Positions 8,602 to 16,495 of a stretch of 64,000 nucleotides of DNA are shown in pieces (the stretch's first letter is position 1; each line of letters starts with the position of its first letter). The DNA is from an uncultured Fibrobacter sp. (GTDB taxonomy: Bacteria; Fibrobacterota; Fibrobacteria; Fibrobacterales; Fibrobacteraceae). A program made the translations under genes and the position numbers. Where the stretch lies: positions 62,001-126,000 of the forward strand of contig CAKUXP010000005.1 of the NCBI GenBank assembly GCA_934700345.1, given 5' to 3'. The notes beneath the pieces were generated by a model, which ran no database searches, was not told the origin of the DNA, and saw nothing but the letters and a program-made list of their open reading frames with translations.

Positions 8602-9240
8602 TTATGCCTTCGGTTCTTCCGCGGTTTCTTCGAGCGGAATTTTCTTGATGGCGTTGCGGCGACCGTAGCGAACCTTCGACGGTTCGAATTCGGCAGCGGC
8701 GGGAGCTTCTTCAACGACAGGCGTCGGAGCAGGAGCGGCTGGAATCGGAGCTTCCGGGAGAGCTGCCTGGACACGCGGAGGCAGCGGACGGCGGCCTTCG
8801 GTACGCGGAGCTTCGGGAGCGGAAACAGGTTCCTGCGGAGCGGGGGCAACCGGGGTCTGCACAGCGGGTGCAACCGGAGCGGCTTCGACAGGAGCCGACG
8901 GAGCGGAAGCTTCCACGGCAAAGTCACGGCGGCGGTCATTGCGACGATCGTTGCGGCGGTCATTACGTCCATTGCGGTCACGGTTGAAGCTGCGATCCTG
9001 GCGACCGGCATTGGCAGATCCGCGTTCCCGGCGATCGTTTCCGCGTCCGTTATCATGGCGTTCGTTGCGCGCGGCCATATCCTGGGCGCTGACCGGATGA
9101 CGGTTCGGCTTCAGGTTGGTATCCGAAACGCGCTTGACAATCGGAGTGTGGAGCATCGTGATGAGCTTATTCACCTTGGACAAGATAACAATGCCAAGAA
9201 CAACCGCAACGGCGGCAAGTACGAGAGTGATGTATTCCAT
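8602..9240 (-). CDS. Membrane-anchored Arg/Asn-rich and Ala/Pro-rich hypothetical protein
   Basis: 212 residues from ATG 9240, with GAGG nine bases upstream. Residues 1-22 form a single hydrophobic anchor (LVLAAVAVVLGIVILSKV). Residues about 58-107 are a highly basic run of R, N, D and G with repeats such as NDRRNDRRNDRR. Residues about 110-190 are an Ala/Pro/Glu-rich low-complexity stretch, and the end is short and charged. No enzyme motif exists. RGG/RND-type disordered segments often bind RNA or form assemblies at membranes, but that is inference. The gene is monocistronic, ends at its own terminator, and its promoter region faces away from lexA. Confidence 0.8.
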   Translation of the reverse strand: MEYITLVLAAVAVVLGIVILSKVNKLITMLHTPIVKRVSDTNLKPNRHPVSAQDMAARNERHDNGRGNDRRERGSANAGRQDRSFNRDRNGRNDRRNDRRNDRRRDFAVEASAPSAPVEAAPVAPAVQTPVAPAPQEPVSAPEAPRTEGRRPLPPRVQAALPEAPIPAAPAPTPVVEEAPAAAEFEPSKVRYGRRNAIKKIPLEETAEEPKA

Positions 9241-9513
9241 TTAAGGTACCTCAATCAAAGGGTGACACAAAGACCGGCTGGAAGGACCGCCTTCGCGGAA
9301 GTCGTGAAATGGGAGGCTATTTCCTAACGCTCAAAGAAAGAGCTCGACAGCCTATGGGAAAAGCCCAAAAGCGGGCAAAATCGCCAACTGGCGAAAAAAG
9401 AGCGACTTCGGGACCTAATTTAGCTAAAAGTCGACCAGAGCGTATTGTCCGCTCCCATTTTTGTCCATTTTGCACGCCCAAAATTTTTTCCCGGCCGGCA
9501 ACGCAAAAAAAAT

Positions 9514-9556
9514 GTGCACTAACCATATTGACAATTAAACAGATGTGCACTATTTT
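9514..9556 (+). promoter_or_regulatory. lexA promoter with paired GTGCAC candidate LexA operators
   Basis: TTGACA (9528-9533), a 17-base spacer and TATTTT (9551-9556) make a good sigma-70-type promoter 20 bases before the lexA start. GTGCAC palindromes lie at 9514-9519 and 9545-9550, 31 bp apart. One is just upstream of the -35 and the other abuts the -10, the position expected for autoregulation. GTGCA-containing sites are reported for Fibrobacter LexA. The remaining 9241-9510 upstream sequence holds only weak hairpins and no gene I can support. Confidence 0.65.
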
Positions 9557-9576
9557 TAAAGAAAAACGAGGATTCC

Positions 9577-10230
9577 ATGGATACGTCTAAAAAACCGCTC
9601 ACCGACCGTCAGAAGGAAGTATATGATTACATCCGCTCCTGCACGGAAAAAGAAAAGATGCCACCGACCGTCCGCGAAATCGGCGACAAGTTTCACATTT
9701 CCTCCACAAACGGCGTCCGTTCCATCTTGGCTGCGCTCATCAAGAAAGGCTATATCCGGCGCGCTCCGCGCCTGAGCCGCGGCATCGAAGTTCTTAACGA
9801 GCAGACAAAGCGTTCTTCGGGAAAACCCACAAATCCCGAAAATTCCGTGGAAGTTCCCATCATCGGGCGGGTCGCTGCCGGAACGCCGATCCTCGCCGTC
9901 CAAAACATCGAGGGAACCGTCACCGTCGATAGGGACTTTCTCGCAAGCCAGCCGAACGTCTTCGCCCTCCATGTCAAAGGCGATTCCATGATCAACGCGG
10001 GAATTTTTGACGGCGACCTGGTTTTTGCCCGCTCCCAGACCGTCGCCGAACGCGGAGAAATCATCATTGCGCAGGTCGATGACGAAGCGACCGTCAAGTA
10101 CTACCAGCCCGAACCGGACCACATCGAACTCCGCCCGGCCAATCCAAAATACCAGCCGATCATTGTCAATCCCGACCGGAAGTTTTCCATCGCCGGACGC
10201 GTCATCGGCGTTCTCCGCAAGATCAACTAG
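9577..10230 (+). CDS. lexA: LexA repressor of the SOS response
   Basis: 217 residues from ATG 9577. The N-terminal winged helix-turn-helix (residues 1-70, with PPTVREIGDKFHISS) binds operators. The C-terminal S24 peptidase domain carries the self-cleavage site Ala101-Gly102 (GRVAAGTP), the nucleophile Ser137 (GDSMI) and the general base Lys174 (EATVKYY). LexA represses DNA-damage genes and cleaves itself when RecA filaments form. All catalytic parts are intact. The recognition helix differs from the E. coli type, in keeping with a different operator (GTGCAC-containing sites upstream). It is monocistronic. Confidence 0.97.
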   Translation: MDTSKKPLTDRQKEVYDYIRSCTEKEKMPPTVREIGDKFHISSTNGVRSILAALIKKGYIRRAPRLSRGIEVLNEQTKRSSGKPTNPENSVEVPIIGRVAAGTPILAVQNIEGTVTVDRDFLASQPNVFALHVKGDSMINAGIFDGDLVFARSQTVAERGEIIIAQVDDEATVKYYQPEPDHIELRPANPKYQPIIVNPDRKFSIAGRVIGVLRKIN

Positions 10231-10239
10231 TTTCAACAG

Positions 10240-10270
10240 AAAAGTCCCGAACTTCAAGTCCGGGACTTTT
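10240..10270 (+). terminator. Terminator of lexA
   Basis: AAAAGTCCCG pairs with CGGGACTTTT around an 11-base loop, 10 bases after the lexA stop. Confidence 0.85.
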
Positions 10271-10369
10271 CAAGATTTCTTTTAAATCGGATTTAAGTCG
10301 CCAAGAAAAATAAAGCGTCTAAAAAATACTTTTTCCACAATCAATGCTTATTCCTTAACAAAAAAAAAC

Positions 10370-10398
10370 TTTACATGCTGTCAAATCATTTCTATTTT
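10370..10398 (+). promoter_or_regulatory. Candidate promoter of the 10407-11910 unit
   Basis: TTTACA (10370-10375), a 17-base spacer and TATTTT (10393-10398) repeat the lexA promoter layout. The first ATG follows only 8 bases after the -10, so the transcript would be nearly leaderless. Confidence 0.45.
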
Positions 10399-10406
10399 CT
10401 TATCCT

Positions 10407-10619
10407 ATGAGAAAAGAACCATTTATTTTTAGCGTATTCTTGTTGTTTTCTATCGCTTTTGCAGAAGAAGATTACGACAAAGCGGTTTCTAAATACAAAG
10501 ACTTTCCGGCAGACATAGACGAGGAAGCCCGTTGGGCGGAACCTTACGGCGAAACCTATCTACCGTACAACAGATGCAGAAACGTGCAGAATCTTGAAAT
10601 CGTCCGGGTTGACGGATAA
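10407..10619 (+). CDS. Small secreted protein of unknown function
   Basis: 70 residues with an N-terminal signal peptide (FIFSVFLLFSIAFA, likely cut before EEDYD) and a charged mature part of about 50 residues. I do not recognise it. There is no clear ribosome site, and the start lies immediately behind a candidate promoter, so a leaderless message is possible. Its stop is one base before the ATG of the next lipoprotein gene, which suggests co-expression. It could also be the surviving N-terminus of a longer lost protein, since the end (EIVRVDG) runs straight into the next gene. Confidence 0.5.
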   Translation: MRKEPFIFSVFLLFSIAFAEEDYDKAVSKYKDFPADIDEEARWAEPYGETYLPYNRCRNVQNLEIVRVDG

Positions 10620-10620
10620 G

Positions 10621-11910
10621 ATGAAGAAGGGATTGCTCCTGCTTTTTACGACGCTAGCCCTCTCTGCCTGCACAGACGATTCCGGCGTGAACCCGAAACA
10701 CGAAAGCGAACCCGTCACGGTAGGCTGGCGAAGCGCGGGTTTTACTCCCGTGATTTCTAAACAACGGGGCGGCGGCCTCCAGAAAGTGACGCATTCCGGC
10801 AACTGGCTGGTCCTGATGGATGCGTGGACAAGTCCCGTAGAGAACCAATCCGATACGTGGACGACTTTGACCTATACCCCGAGGCTTTTTATTTCTAAAA
10901 TCGGGACAGATGTGTGGGATACCCTTGTACCGCCGACGTCGGCATATATTAGGAATTCTTCTCTTTACGCTGATTCCTCAGGGATTTATGTCGGAACAAA
11001 TAAAACGGGAAATGTTCTGGTGTATAATCCAGAAAAAAAAGAATGGAAAGAATTGAATGTTGTAAAAAAGGATGTTTCGGCATGGCATTATGTCATAGGA
11101 ATACAAAAATTTAAAGGAAACCTGATTGTTAGTATCGGAAGCTATCCCGATACCTTGAATACAAAAATTGTTACAGCAAGCATCCTTTTGCAGAATGATA
11201 CCGGCTGGCTAAGCCTGCCAACACCTCCAATACGCTATGATATGTATAAAGACGATACGGTGCCGCTTCAATTTACATCTTCAGCAGAAATGGGTGGTTC
11301 CCTGTATGTGGGAACCGGAGACGGTGTCTGGAAACTGGACGGGACTTCCCTTTCCTGGACCGAGCTTCCCAAATTTCCCAAGATGATGTGGAATTCCAAG
11401 TATCGCGATGTCTATCAAGTCGAAGATCTCGTAGCCTACAAGGGTTCGCTGGTTGCGGTTGACGGAACGAACGACCGTGTCTATCAATGGGACGGTGCAA
11501 ATAATTGGGTCGCGCTCGACAGCATGATTACTCCGCCCTATGTCACGGCTTACGGGGATACATCCCACAGCATATACAGAAGCTCCCTGTTCCGCATTAT
11601 GAATGTGGTCACCGACGGGAAGCGCCTCTTTATTTCGGGAAAGGCACCGAACGTGAATCATTGCCCCAAGGTATATATGGGGGATTACGGCGAGCCCTAC
11701 GGAAATGTTCCCAAGGGCTGGCGAGCCATGATGCTCGGCTGGTGTGACGATAAAGACTGCGTCACCAGTGATGCTACATACGGCTTGGATGTGGTTGGCG
11801 ACACCATCTACGCTGCCGCCTGGGAAGGCCTGTTCAAGATGCCCCTGAGCGACCTGGATTCCGCAATCGCCGGACAATCCGACTTCAAGGGATTTGAAAA
11901 ATACCAGTAA
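10621..11910 (+). CDS. Lipoprotein with predicted beta-propeller-like repeats
   Basis: 429 residues from ATG 10621, chosen because MKKGLLLLFTTLALSAC is a lipoprotein signal with the lipid-accepting Cys at residue 17. The mature protein is rich in W, G, Y and D with repeated blocks such as WKELNVV, GDGVWKLDGTSLSWTELPKF and NDRVYQWDGANNWVAL. These look like kelch- or sortilin-type blades, so a propeller is likely. No catalytic site is visible. It probably sits in the outer membrane or periplasm and may bind other proteins or sugar polymers. The AT-richer middle part (10900-11270) differs somewhat in codon use from the ends. Confidence 0.75.
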   Translation: MKKGLLLLFTTLALSACTDDSGVNPKHESEPVTVGWRSAGFTPVISKQRGGGLQKVTHSGNWLVLMDAWTSPVENQSDTWTTLTYTPRLFISKIGTDVWDTLVPPTSAYIRNSSLYADSSGIYVGTNKTGNVLVYNPEKKEWKELNVVKKDVSAWHYVIGIQKFKGNLIVSIGSYPDTLNTKIVTASILLQNDTGWLSLPTPPIRYDMYKDDTVPLQFTSSAEMGGSLYVGTGDGVWKLDGTSLSWTELPKFPKMMWNSKYRDVYQVEDLVAYKGSLVAVDGTNDRVYQWDGANNWVALDSMITPPYVTAYGDTSHSIYRSSLFRIMNVVTDGKRLFISGKAPNVNHCPKVYMGDYGEPYGNVPKGWRAMMLGWCDDKDCVTSDATYGLDVVGDTIYAAAWEGLFKMPLSDLDSAIAGQSDFKGFEKYQ

Positions 11911-11913
11911 CAA

Positions 11914-12129
11914 GCCTAAATGTCAAATGTTTCGCACTTCATCCCTGGTCAAGCCATCGAGCGATTTTCCATTGTTCGAATAGCAGACTTCCTTTGTCCT
12001 CAGCGATCGAGAACGCAGGACACCACGGACATTCAGCAGGGCCTTGATTGGGATTCTTAGCGGGATTTTTTTGGCCTAGACCGAATTTATTTAACGATGA
12101 AAATCCGCTCAAGATTTAACGAGAGATCT
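11914..12129. other. Intergenic stretch between two convergent genes; no clear gene
   Basis: 216 bases between the lipoprotein and the H1-like gene. The minus strand has one open frame of about 57 codons ending at 11939 that reads NPNQGPAECPWCPAFSIAED in its middle. It has no ATG or ribosome site, so I treat it as unproven, perhaps a relic. Confidence 0.3.
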
Positions 12130-13203
12130 CTACCCGATATCCGAATCGTCATCGAGGTCTAAGTCTTTATCGGCCTCCTCGATTTCCTGTTGGGACGGAG
12201 CTTCGCCAAAGTCATCATCCCGAGCTTCGTCTAAGGAATCCGCCCCGAGAAGCTTCGCCTGGTAATTCAGGTGGCGGGCTTCCTTCGAAAGTCCCAGCCC
12301 GAGGATTTCGGCACATTCTTCGCAGTAGCCCAAATCCTTATCGACGCGGTACTCGGGAGAGACAAGATTACGGCAGCACTTGGTGCATAGCTGGTTCGAG
12401 CATTCCTTCGTAAACCTAAGGTTCTCTTCCTGCAATTCCTGGACTACTCGCACATAGAGTTCTTCAGGGGTTTCCTCGGCGAGAGATGCCCGATGCCGCA
12501 TACTCGCCGTCGGCTTTTCCACCACTTCCGACGAAACTTTTTTCTTCGAGGAGCGGTCTTCCTGTTCGTCGTCTTCAAAGAAGAAAACGACCTTGGCCAT
12601 TTTGGCGCCATTTCTCAAAAGAACGGAATCCTCGGCAGGTTCGTTTGCCTTGGGCTTCTCGGAAGCTTTCTTTTCTACCGTCTTCGATTCAGCCGCGGGC
12701 TTGGTTGCTTCCGCAACTTCCTTAACATCCGATTTTTTCGGAGTCGCCGGTTTTGCGGAAGATTTTACCGGATTTAAATTTTTCTTGACCGTTTTTTCTT
12801 TCGATTCCGTTTTGACCGTTTTCTTGATCGGCGCTTTTTTTACTGGAACGTTTTTCTTTGCAACCGAAGCTTTCGGAGCGGGCGTCTTGGCAACCGGCTT
12901 TTTCACATTCGTTTTTTTGGCAGGAGCCGTTTTCTTGACAGGTTCGACCTTCTTGACCGCTTTTTTCACTTGCTTTACCGGCGCTTTTTTCGGAGGTTCC
13001 TTGGCAACCACGGTTTTTTTGGCAGGAGCCGTTTTCGCCTTCACCGCCGTCTTCTTGGCAGGGACGGACTTCGCTGCCGGAGCGGATTTCTTCGGAGCGG
13101 CACTCTTGGCCGTCTGGGTCTTTTTAACGGGACTAGACTTCTTTGCGCTAGACTTTTTTTCGGGAACCGTTTTTTTCGCGGTCGATTGTTTTTTTGAGCT
13201 CAT
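12130..13203 (-). CDS. Histone-H1-like Lys/Ala/Pro-rich protein with C-terminal zinc ribbon
   Basis: 357 residues from ATG 13203 (the frame extends upstream only into the lepA shadow). Residues 1-185 are a disordered basic domain built of KK, PAKK, PVKK and TAKK repeats, like bacterial histone H1-like proteins. After a short hydrophobic and acidic link (VVFFFEDDEQED), residues 243-267 look like a coiled coil. A four-Cys ribbon follows (C273, C276, C294, C297, in CTKC and YCEEC) that resembles DksA/TraR zinc fingers. The tail DLDLDDDSDIG is very acidic. A nucleoid or RNA-polymerase-associated role fits this layout but is inference. It is divergent from lepA across only 33 bases, so the promoters overlap. 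Confidence 0.85.
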   Translation of the reverse strand: MSSKKQSTAKKTVPEKKSSAKKSSPVKKTQTAKSAAPKKSAPAAKSVPAKKTAVKAKTAPAKKTVVAKEPPKKAPVKQVKKAVKKVEPVKKTAPAKKTNVKKPVAKTPAPKASVAKKNVPVKKAPIKKTVKTESKEKTVKKNLNPVKSSAKPATPKKSDVKEVAEATKPAAESKTVEKKASEKPKANEPAEDSVLLRNGAKMAKVVFFFEDDEQEDRSSKKKVSSEVVEKPTASMRHRASLAEETPEELYVRVVQELQEENLRFTKECSNQLCTKCCRNLVSPEYRVDKDLGYCEECAEILGLGLSKEARHLNYQAKLLGADSLDEARDDDFGEAPSQQEIEEADKDLDLDDDSDIG

Positions 13204-13236
13204 ACCAATAAAATATAACAAACTATATTTGGGGCA

Positions 13237-15066
13237 ATGGCCAATACAGAAGACAATATCCGCAATTTTTCGATTATCGCCCACATTGACCACGGCAAAT
13301 CGACGCTCGCCGACCGCCTGATCGAACTGACGAAGACCGTCGCCGAAAAGGACATGACAAACCAGCTCCTCGACGACATGGATCTCGAACGGGAACGCGG
13401 CATCACCATCAAAGCCCACGCTATCCGGCTCTGCTACGAACGGGCGGACGGGCAATACATCTTGAACATGATCGATACGCCGGGGCATGTCGATTTCAGC
13501 TACGAAGTCAGCCGATCTCTCGCCGCCTGCGAAGGCGCGATTCTCGTCGTCGATGCGACCCAGGGAATCCAGGCCCAGACGCTTTCGAACCTTTACCTCG
13601 CCATCGAGAACGACCTGACCATCGTCCCCGTTTTAAACAAGGTCGATTTGCCGAGCGCAAGTCCGGACCATATCGCGGAACTCGTCGGAGACCTTCTCGG
13701 ATACGACCCGCAAAAAATTCCGCGCATTTCCGCCAAGACAGGACTGAACGTCGCCGAGATTCTCGACCGCATCGTCGATGAAATTCCTGCTCCCAAAGGC
13801 GACCGCCAAGGCAAGCTCAAGGCGCTCATTTTCGATTCGATGTACGATTCCTACCGCGGCGTCATCAATGACATCCGCATTTTCGAAGGCACGCTCCGAC
13901 CGGGCATGGAAATCCAGCTGATGGCGACAGGCGCCGTCTATACGGTCACGGAAGTGGGAACGTTCTCCATGAAGCGCAATCCGCGCAAGGAACTTTCCGT
14001 CGGCATGGTCGGCTACGTTCTCGCAAACGTCAAGACCATCAGCGACGTAAAAATCGGTGACACGATTACCGACGCCGAAGACCCGGCAGAGGAACCGCTT
14101 CCCGGCTACAAGGAAATCCAGCCGATGATCTACTCGGGAATCTACCCGATAGACCCGGAAGACTACAAGAACCTGCGCGAAGCGCTCGAAAAACTCAAGC
14201 TGAACGATTCCGCGCTCCAGTGGGAACCGGAAACATCGGACGCCTTAGGCTTCGGATTCCGGACGGGATTCCTCGGGCTTCTGCACATGGAAATCGTGCA
14301 GGAACGCCTCGACCGCGAATTCGGCGTGAACATCATTACAACCGTTCCGAACGTAGAATACCACGTCTATCTGACCGGCGGCGAAATGGTGAAAGTTTCA
14401 AGCCCGTCCAAGCTGCCGGACGCTTCCCGCTACGAGCGTATCGAAGAGCCTTACGTCAAGGCACAGATTTTCACGCCAAAGGATTTTGTCGGCGGACTGA
14501 TGAAACTCTGCGAAGAGAAGCGCGGCGAATTCGAGAACATGGAATACATCGACGAGACGAAAGTCATCCTCAAGTACGATTTGCCGCTCGCCGAAATCAT
14601 GTTCGACTTTTACGACAGGCTGAAATCCATCAGCCGCGGTTACGGCGGATTGGACTACACGCCGGATGGTTACCGCCCGAACAACCTAGTCAAGCTGGAC
14701 ATTCTCCTGAACGGCGAACCGGTCGATGCCTTCTCCGTCATCATCCACCGGGAAAAGTCCGCCCAATATGCGAACGCCATCTGCGTGCGCCTCAAAGACC
14801 TCATCCCGCGGCAGCAATTCGACGTCGCCATCCAAGGCGCCATCGGCGGAAAGATTATCAGCCGCAGCACGGTCAAGGCGGTCCGAAAAGACGTCCTCGC
14901 CAAGTGCTACGGGGGAGACATCACCCGCAAACGCAAGCTGCTCGAAAAACAAAAAGAAGGCAAGAAGCGCATGAAGAGCATCGGAACGGTCGAAGTTCCG
15001 CAAAAAGCGTTCCTCGCCGTCCTGTCCCTTTCCGATGCGGGAAAGCCTTCCGACGGCAAGGACTAG
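13237..15066 (+). CDS. lepA: Elongation factor 4 (ribosomal back-translocase)
   Basis: 609 residues from ATG 13237. The GTPase domain has all motifs: G1 AHIDHGKST, G3 DTPGHVDF and G4 NKVD. The family-specific C-terminal domain (GGDITRKRKLLEKQKEGKKRMK) is present at the end. LepA binds ribosomes and affects initiation and stalled elongation. The length matches the family's usual 600 residues. The next gene starts 4 bases after its stop, and lepA-lepB pairing is common in bacteria. Confidence 0.97.
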   Translation: MANTEDNIRNFSIIAHIDHGKSTLADRLIELTKTVAEKDMTNQLLDDMDLERERGITIKAHAIRLCYERADGQYILNMIDTPGHVDFSYEVSRSLAACEGAILVVDATQGIQAQTLSNLYLAIENDLTIVPVLNKVDLPSASPDHIAELVGDLLGYDPQKIPRISAKTGLNVAEILDRIVDEIPAPKGDRQGKLKALIFDSMYDSYRGVINDIRIFEGTLRPGMEIQLMATGAVYTVTEVGTFSMKRNPRKELSVGMVGYVLANVKTISDVKIGDTITDAEDPAEEPLPGYKEIQPMIYSGIYPIDPEDYKNLREALEKLKLNDSALQWEPETSDALGFGFRTGFLGLLHMEIVQERLDREFGVNIITTVPNVEYHVYLTGGEMVKVSSPSKLPDASRYERIEEPYVKAQIFTPKDFVGGLMKLCEEKRGEFENMEYIDETKVILKYDLPLAEIMFDFYDRLKSISRGYGGLDYTPDGYRPNNLVKLDILLNGEPVDAFSVIIHREKSAQYANAICVRLKDLIPRQQFDVAIQGAIGGKIISRSTVKAVRKDVLAKCYGGDITRKRKLLEKQKEGKKRMKSIGTVEVPQKAFLAVLSLSDAGKPSDGKD

Positions 15067-15069
15067 CCG

Positions 15070-15942
15070 GTGTCCCTACGGTCTCGCAACCGAAAGCTTC
15101 TCCGGGCAAGTTCCCGCGAATGGAACCTCATCCTCGGAATTTTTCTCGTCGGAATTTTCCTCTTGAGCCTGCTTGTGCGCTTTTATGCGCTAGAACCGAT
15201 ACGCGTCACCGAAAATTCCCTAGAACCACAGATTCCCGCGGGAAAAATCGTCTGGCTCTGCAAGCTTTCCTTTTGTACAGACAAATTAAATCGAGGCGAC
15301 ATCGTACTCACGACCTTTCCCGGTAAAGGCCCGGCGCTTCGAGCGGTATTCGGACTTCCGGAAGATTCGATAAAAGTCTTTCCCGACGGAAAAATCCAGA
15401 CAAAAGATTCCGATTATTTCTGGGAAGACGAATCGGAAATACTCGCTCCGCGCGCATTCTACACTCCTCGAAAAAACGATTCCATCTTTCTCGCCGACCT
15501 GAACGATATCTCGTTCGATTACGCATCCAGTTTTTTGCGCAAGGAATTCGGGTTCAGCCATTATTATGTACAAACGAAACTTTTCCGCGGAAAGGACTCG
15601 CTCCCGATTTCCCGTGTCGGCAGCGCACATCTCTTCGGACGCCCCGTCAGCATTAGGGAAATCCACGGATTGCATTGGCAGGAATACTTTTTAATCTCTC
15701 TGCAAATCAACCGCGAAGACCCCGGAGCAAAAAGCGTACATTTTGAACGAAAGCTTTTCACGGCTGTTGATTCCGCCGAGGTTTCCTTTTTCAAAGCTCC
15801 CGAAAACGCCTACTACCTCATCTGCCTAAAAGGCAACCGCTGCGAGGATTCCCGGAACAGCGGATATATTCCTAAGAGCCAAATTCAGGGAAAAGTCCTG
15901 AATTTTCAAATTCCCTTTTCGCGCTCGTCCCAAATAAATTAA
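15070..15942 (+). CDS. Signal peptidase I-like protein (S26 family), catalytic Lys not conserved
   Basis: 290 residues starting at GTG 15070, directly after lepA. One membrane helix (residues about 18-38) leads into the box-B-like ENSLEPQIPAG with the nucleophile Ser50. It is followed by RGDIVLTTFPG and then ALRAVFGLPEDSI, which aligns with the KRAVGLPGD box. There the general-base Lys is replaced by Leu90; the nearest Lys is residue 86. The middle and C-terminal parts are unusually divergent. Either a displaced Lys acts, or this is an inactive or specialised paralogue. Position after lepA is the classical lepB place, so lepB is the nearest name. Its 3' end overlaps hemD by 71 bases on the opposite strand. 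Confidence 0.75.
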   Translation: MSLRSRNRKLLRASSREWNLILGIFLVGIFLLSLLVRFYALEPIRVTENSLEPQIPAGKIVWLCKLSFCTDKLNRGDIVLTTFPGKGPALRAVFGLPEDSIKVFPDGKIQTKDSDYFWEDESEILAPRAFYTPRKNDSIFLADLNDISFDYASSFLRKEFGFSHYYVQTKLFRGKDSLPISRVGSAHLFGRPVSIREIHGLHWQEYFLISLQINREDPGAKSVHFERKLFTAVDSAEVSFFKAPENAYYLICLKGNRCEDSRNSGYIPKSQIQGKVLNFQIPFSRSSQIN

Positions 15943-16495
15943 CCTTGTCGTTATTTTGTACAAAGCGAATCAGAGCGAGAACGCCCTTTCCCGAATAAAA
16001 ATTCCAGACAACGGGATGCTCTAATTTTTTTAAAAATTTTTCATCGACAGGCGCGGGAAACGTTTCATAGACGGGAAAATGCCGGATGGAAATTCCAAAG
16101 CGAGCCGTCAAAGAATCCAGATCCGCAGCCGTCTTCGCAGCGGAAATCCAGGCAAAATTTTTGCATCTTCTTTTTTTTAGGAAGTTTCCAAAATCCTCTT
16201 CGATTCCATTTCCAGAACCGGCATCCGCGACGGGGATTCCAAGTTCCAAAAGGCTCTGCGCCGTTTTCTCCCCTGCGGCAAAAACGGGACCGTCAAAATT
16301 TTCCAAGACATTTTTTGTCAGACGAACGGCTCGTGGACTTCCGACAAACACAGCCTCGCGGTCATCCAAGTTTATCGCGATTCCCGTTGCGCGATACGCC
16401 AAAGCGGGAACATGCAAAAGTTGATTTCCCTTGTTTTTTTCCTCTAGGACAGACTCCGCGGAAGGCGGCATTATCTTGGTATCGATGACAAGCAT
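15872..16495 (-). CDS. hemD: Uroporphyrinogen-III synthase (divergent)
   Basis: 207 residues. The ATG at 16495 shares its A with the hemC stop codon (TGATG), giving translational coupling. The product is expected to close hydroxymethylbilane to uroporphyrinogen III in haem and sirohaem synthesis. Family features are weak but recognisable: VFVGSPRAVRLTKN, VFAAGEKTAQSLLELG and WNFYSGKGVLALIRF. HemD is always poorly conserved, and the position after hemA-hemC supports the call. It is somewhat shorter than the usual 250 residues. Its end overlaps the convergent signal-peptidase-like gene by 71 bases. Confidence 0.85.
   Translation of the reverse strand: MLVIDTKIMPPSAESVLEEKNKGNQLLHVPALAYRATGIAINLDDREAVFVGSPRAVRLTKNVLENFDGPVFAAGEKTAQSLLELGIPVADAGSGNGIEEDFGNFLKKRRCKNFAWISAAKTAADLDSLTARFGISIRHFPVYETFPAPVDEKFLKKLEHPVVWNFYSGKGVLALIRFVQNNDKVNLFGTSAKREFENSGLFPEFGS

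Noticed and set aside
9241..9510. Possible structured RNA or riboswitch before the 8602-9240 gene
   Set aside because: Only short hairpins; no match to a known riboswitch, 4.5S, 6S or tmRNA pattern by eye.
12593..13321. Plus-strand frame rich in Phe, Leu and Ala, looking like a membrane protein
   Set aside because: It is the reverse image of the Lys-rich H1-like repeats; the opposite strand has the better start and zinc ribbon.
14220..15326. Plus-strand 368-codon frame inside lepA
   Set aside because: Arg/Pro-rich shadow of lepA in another frame.
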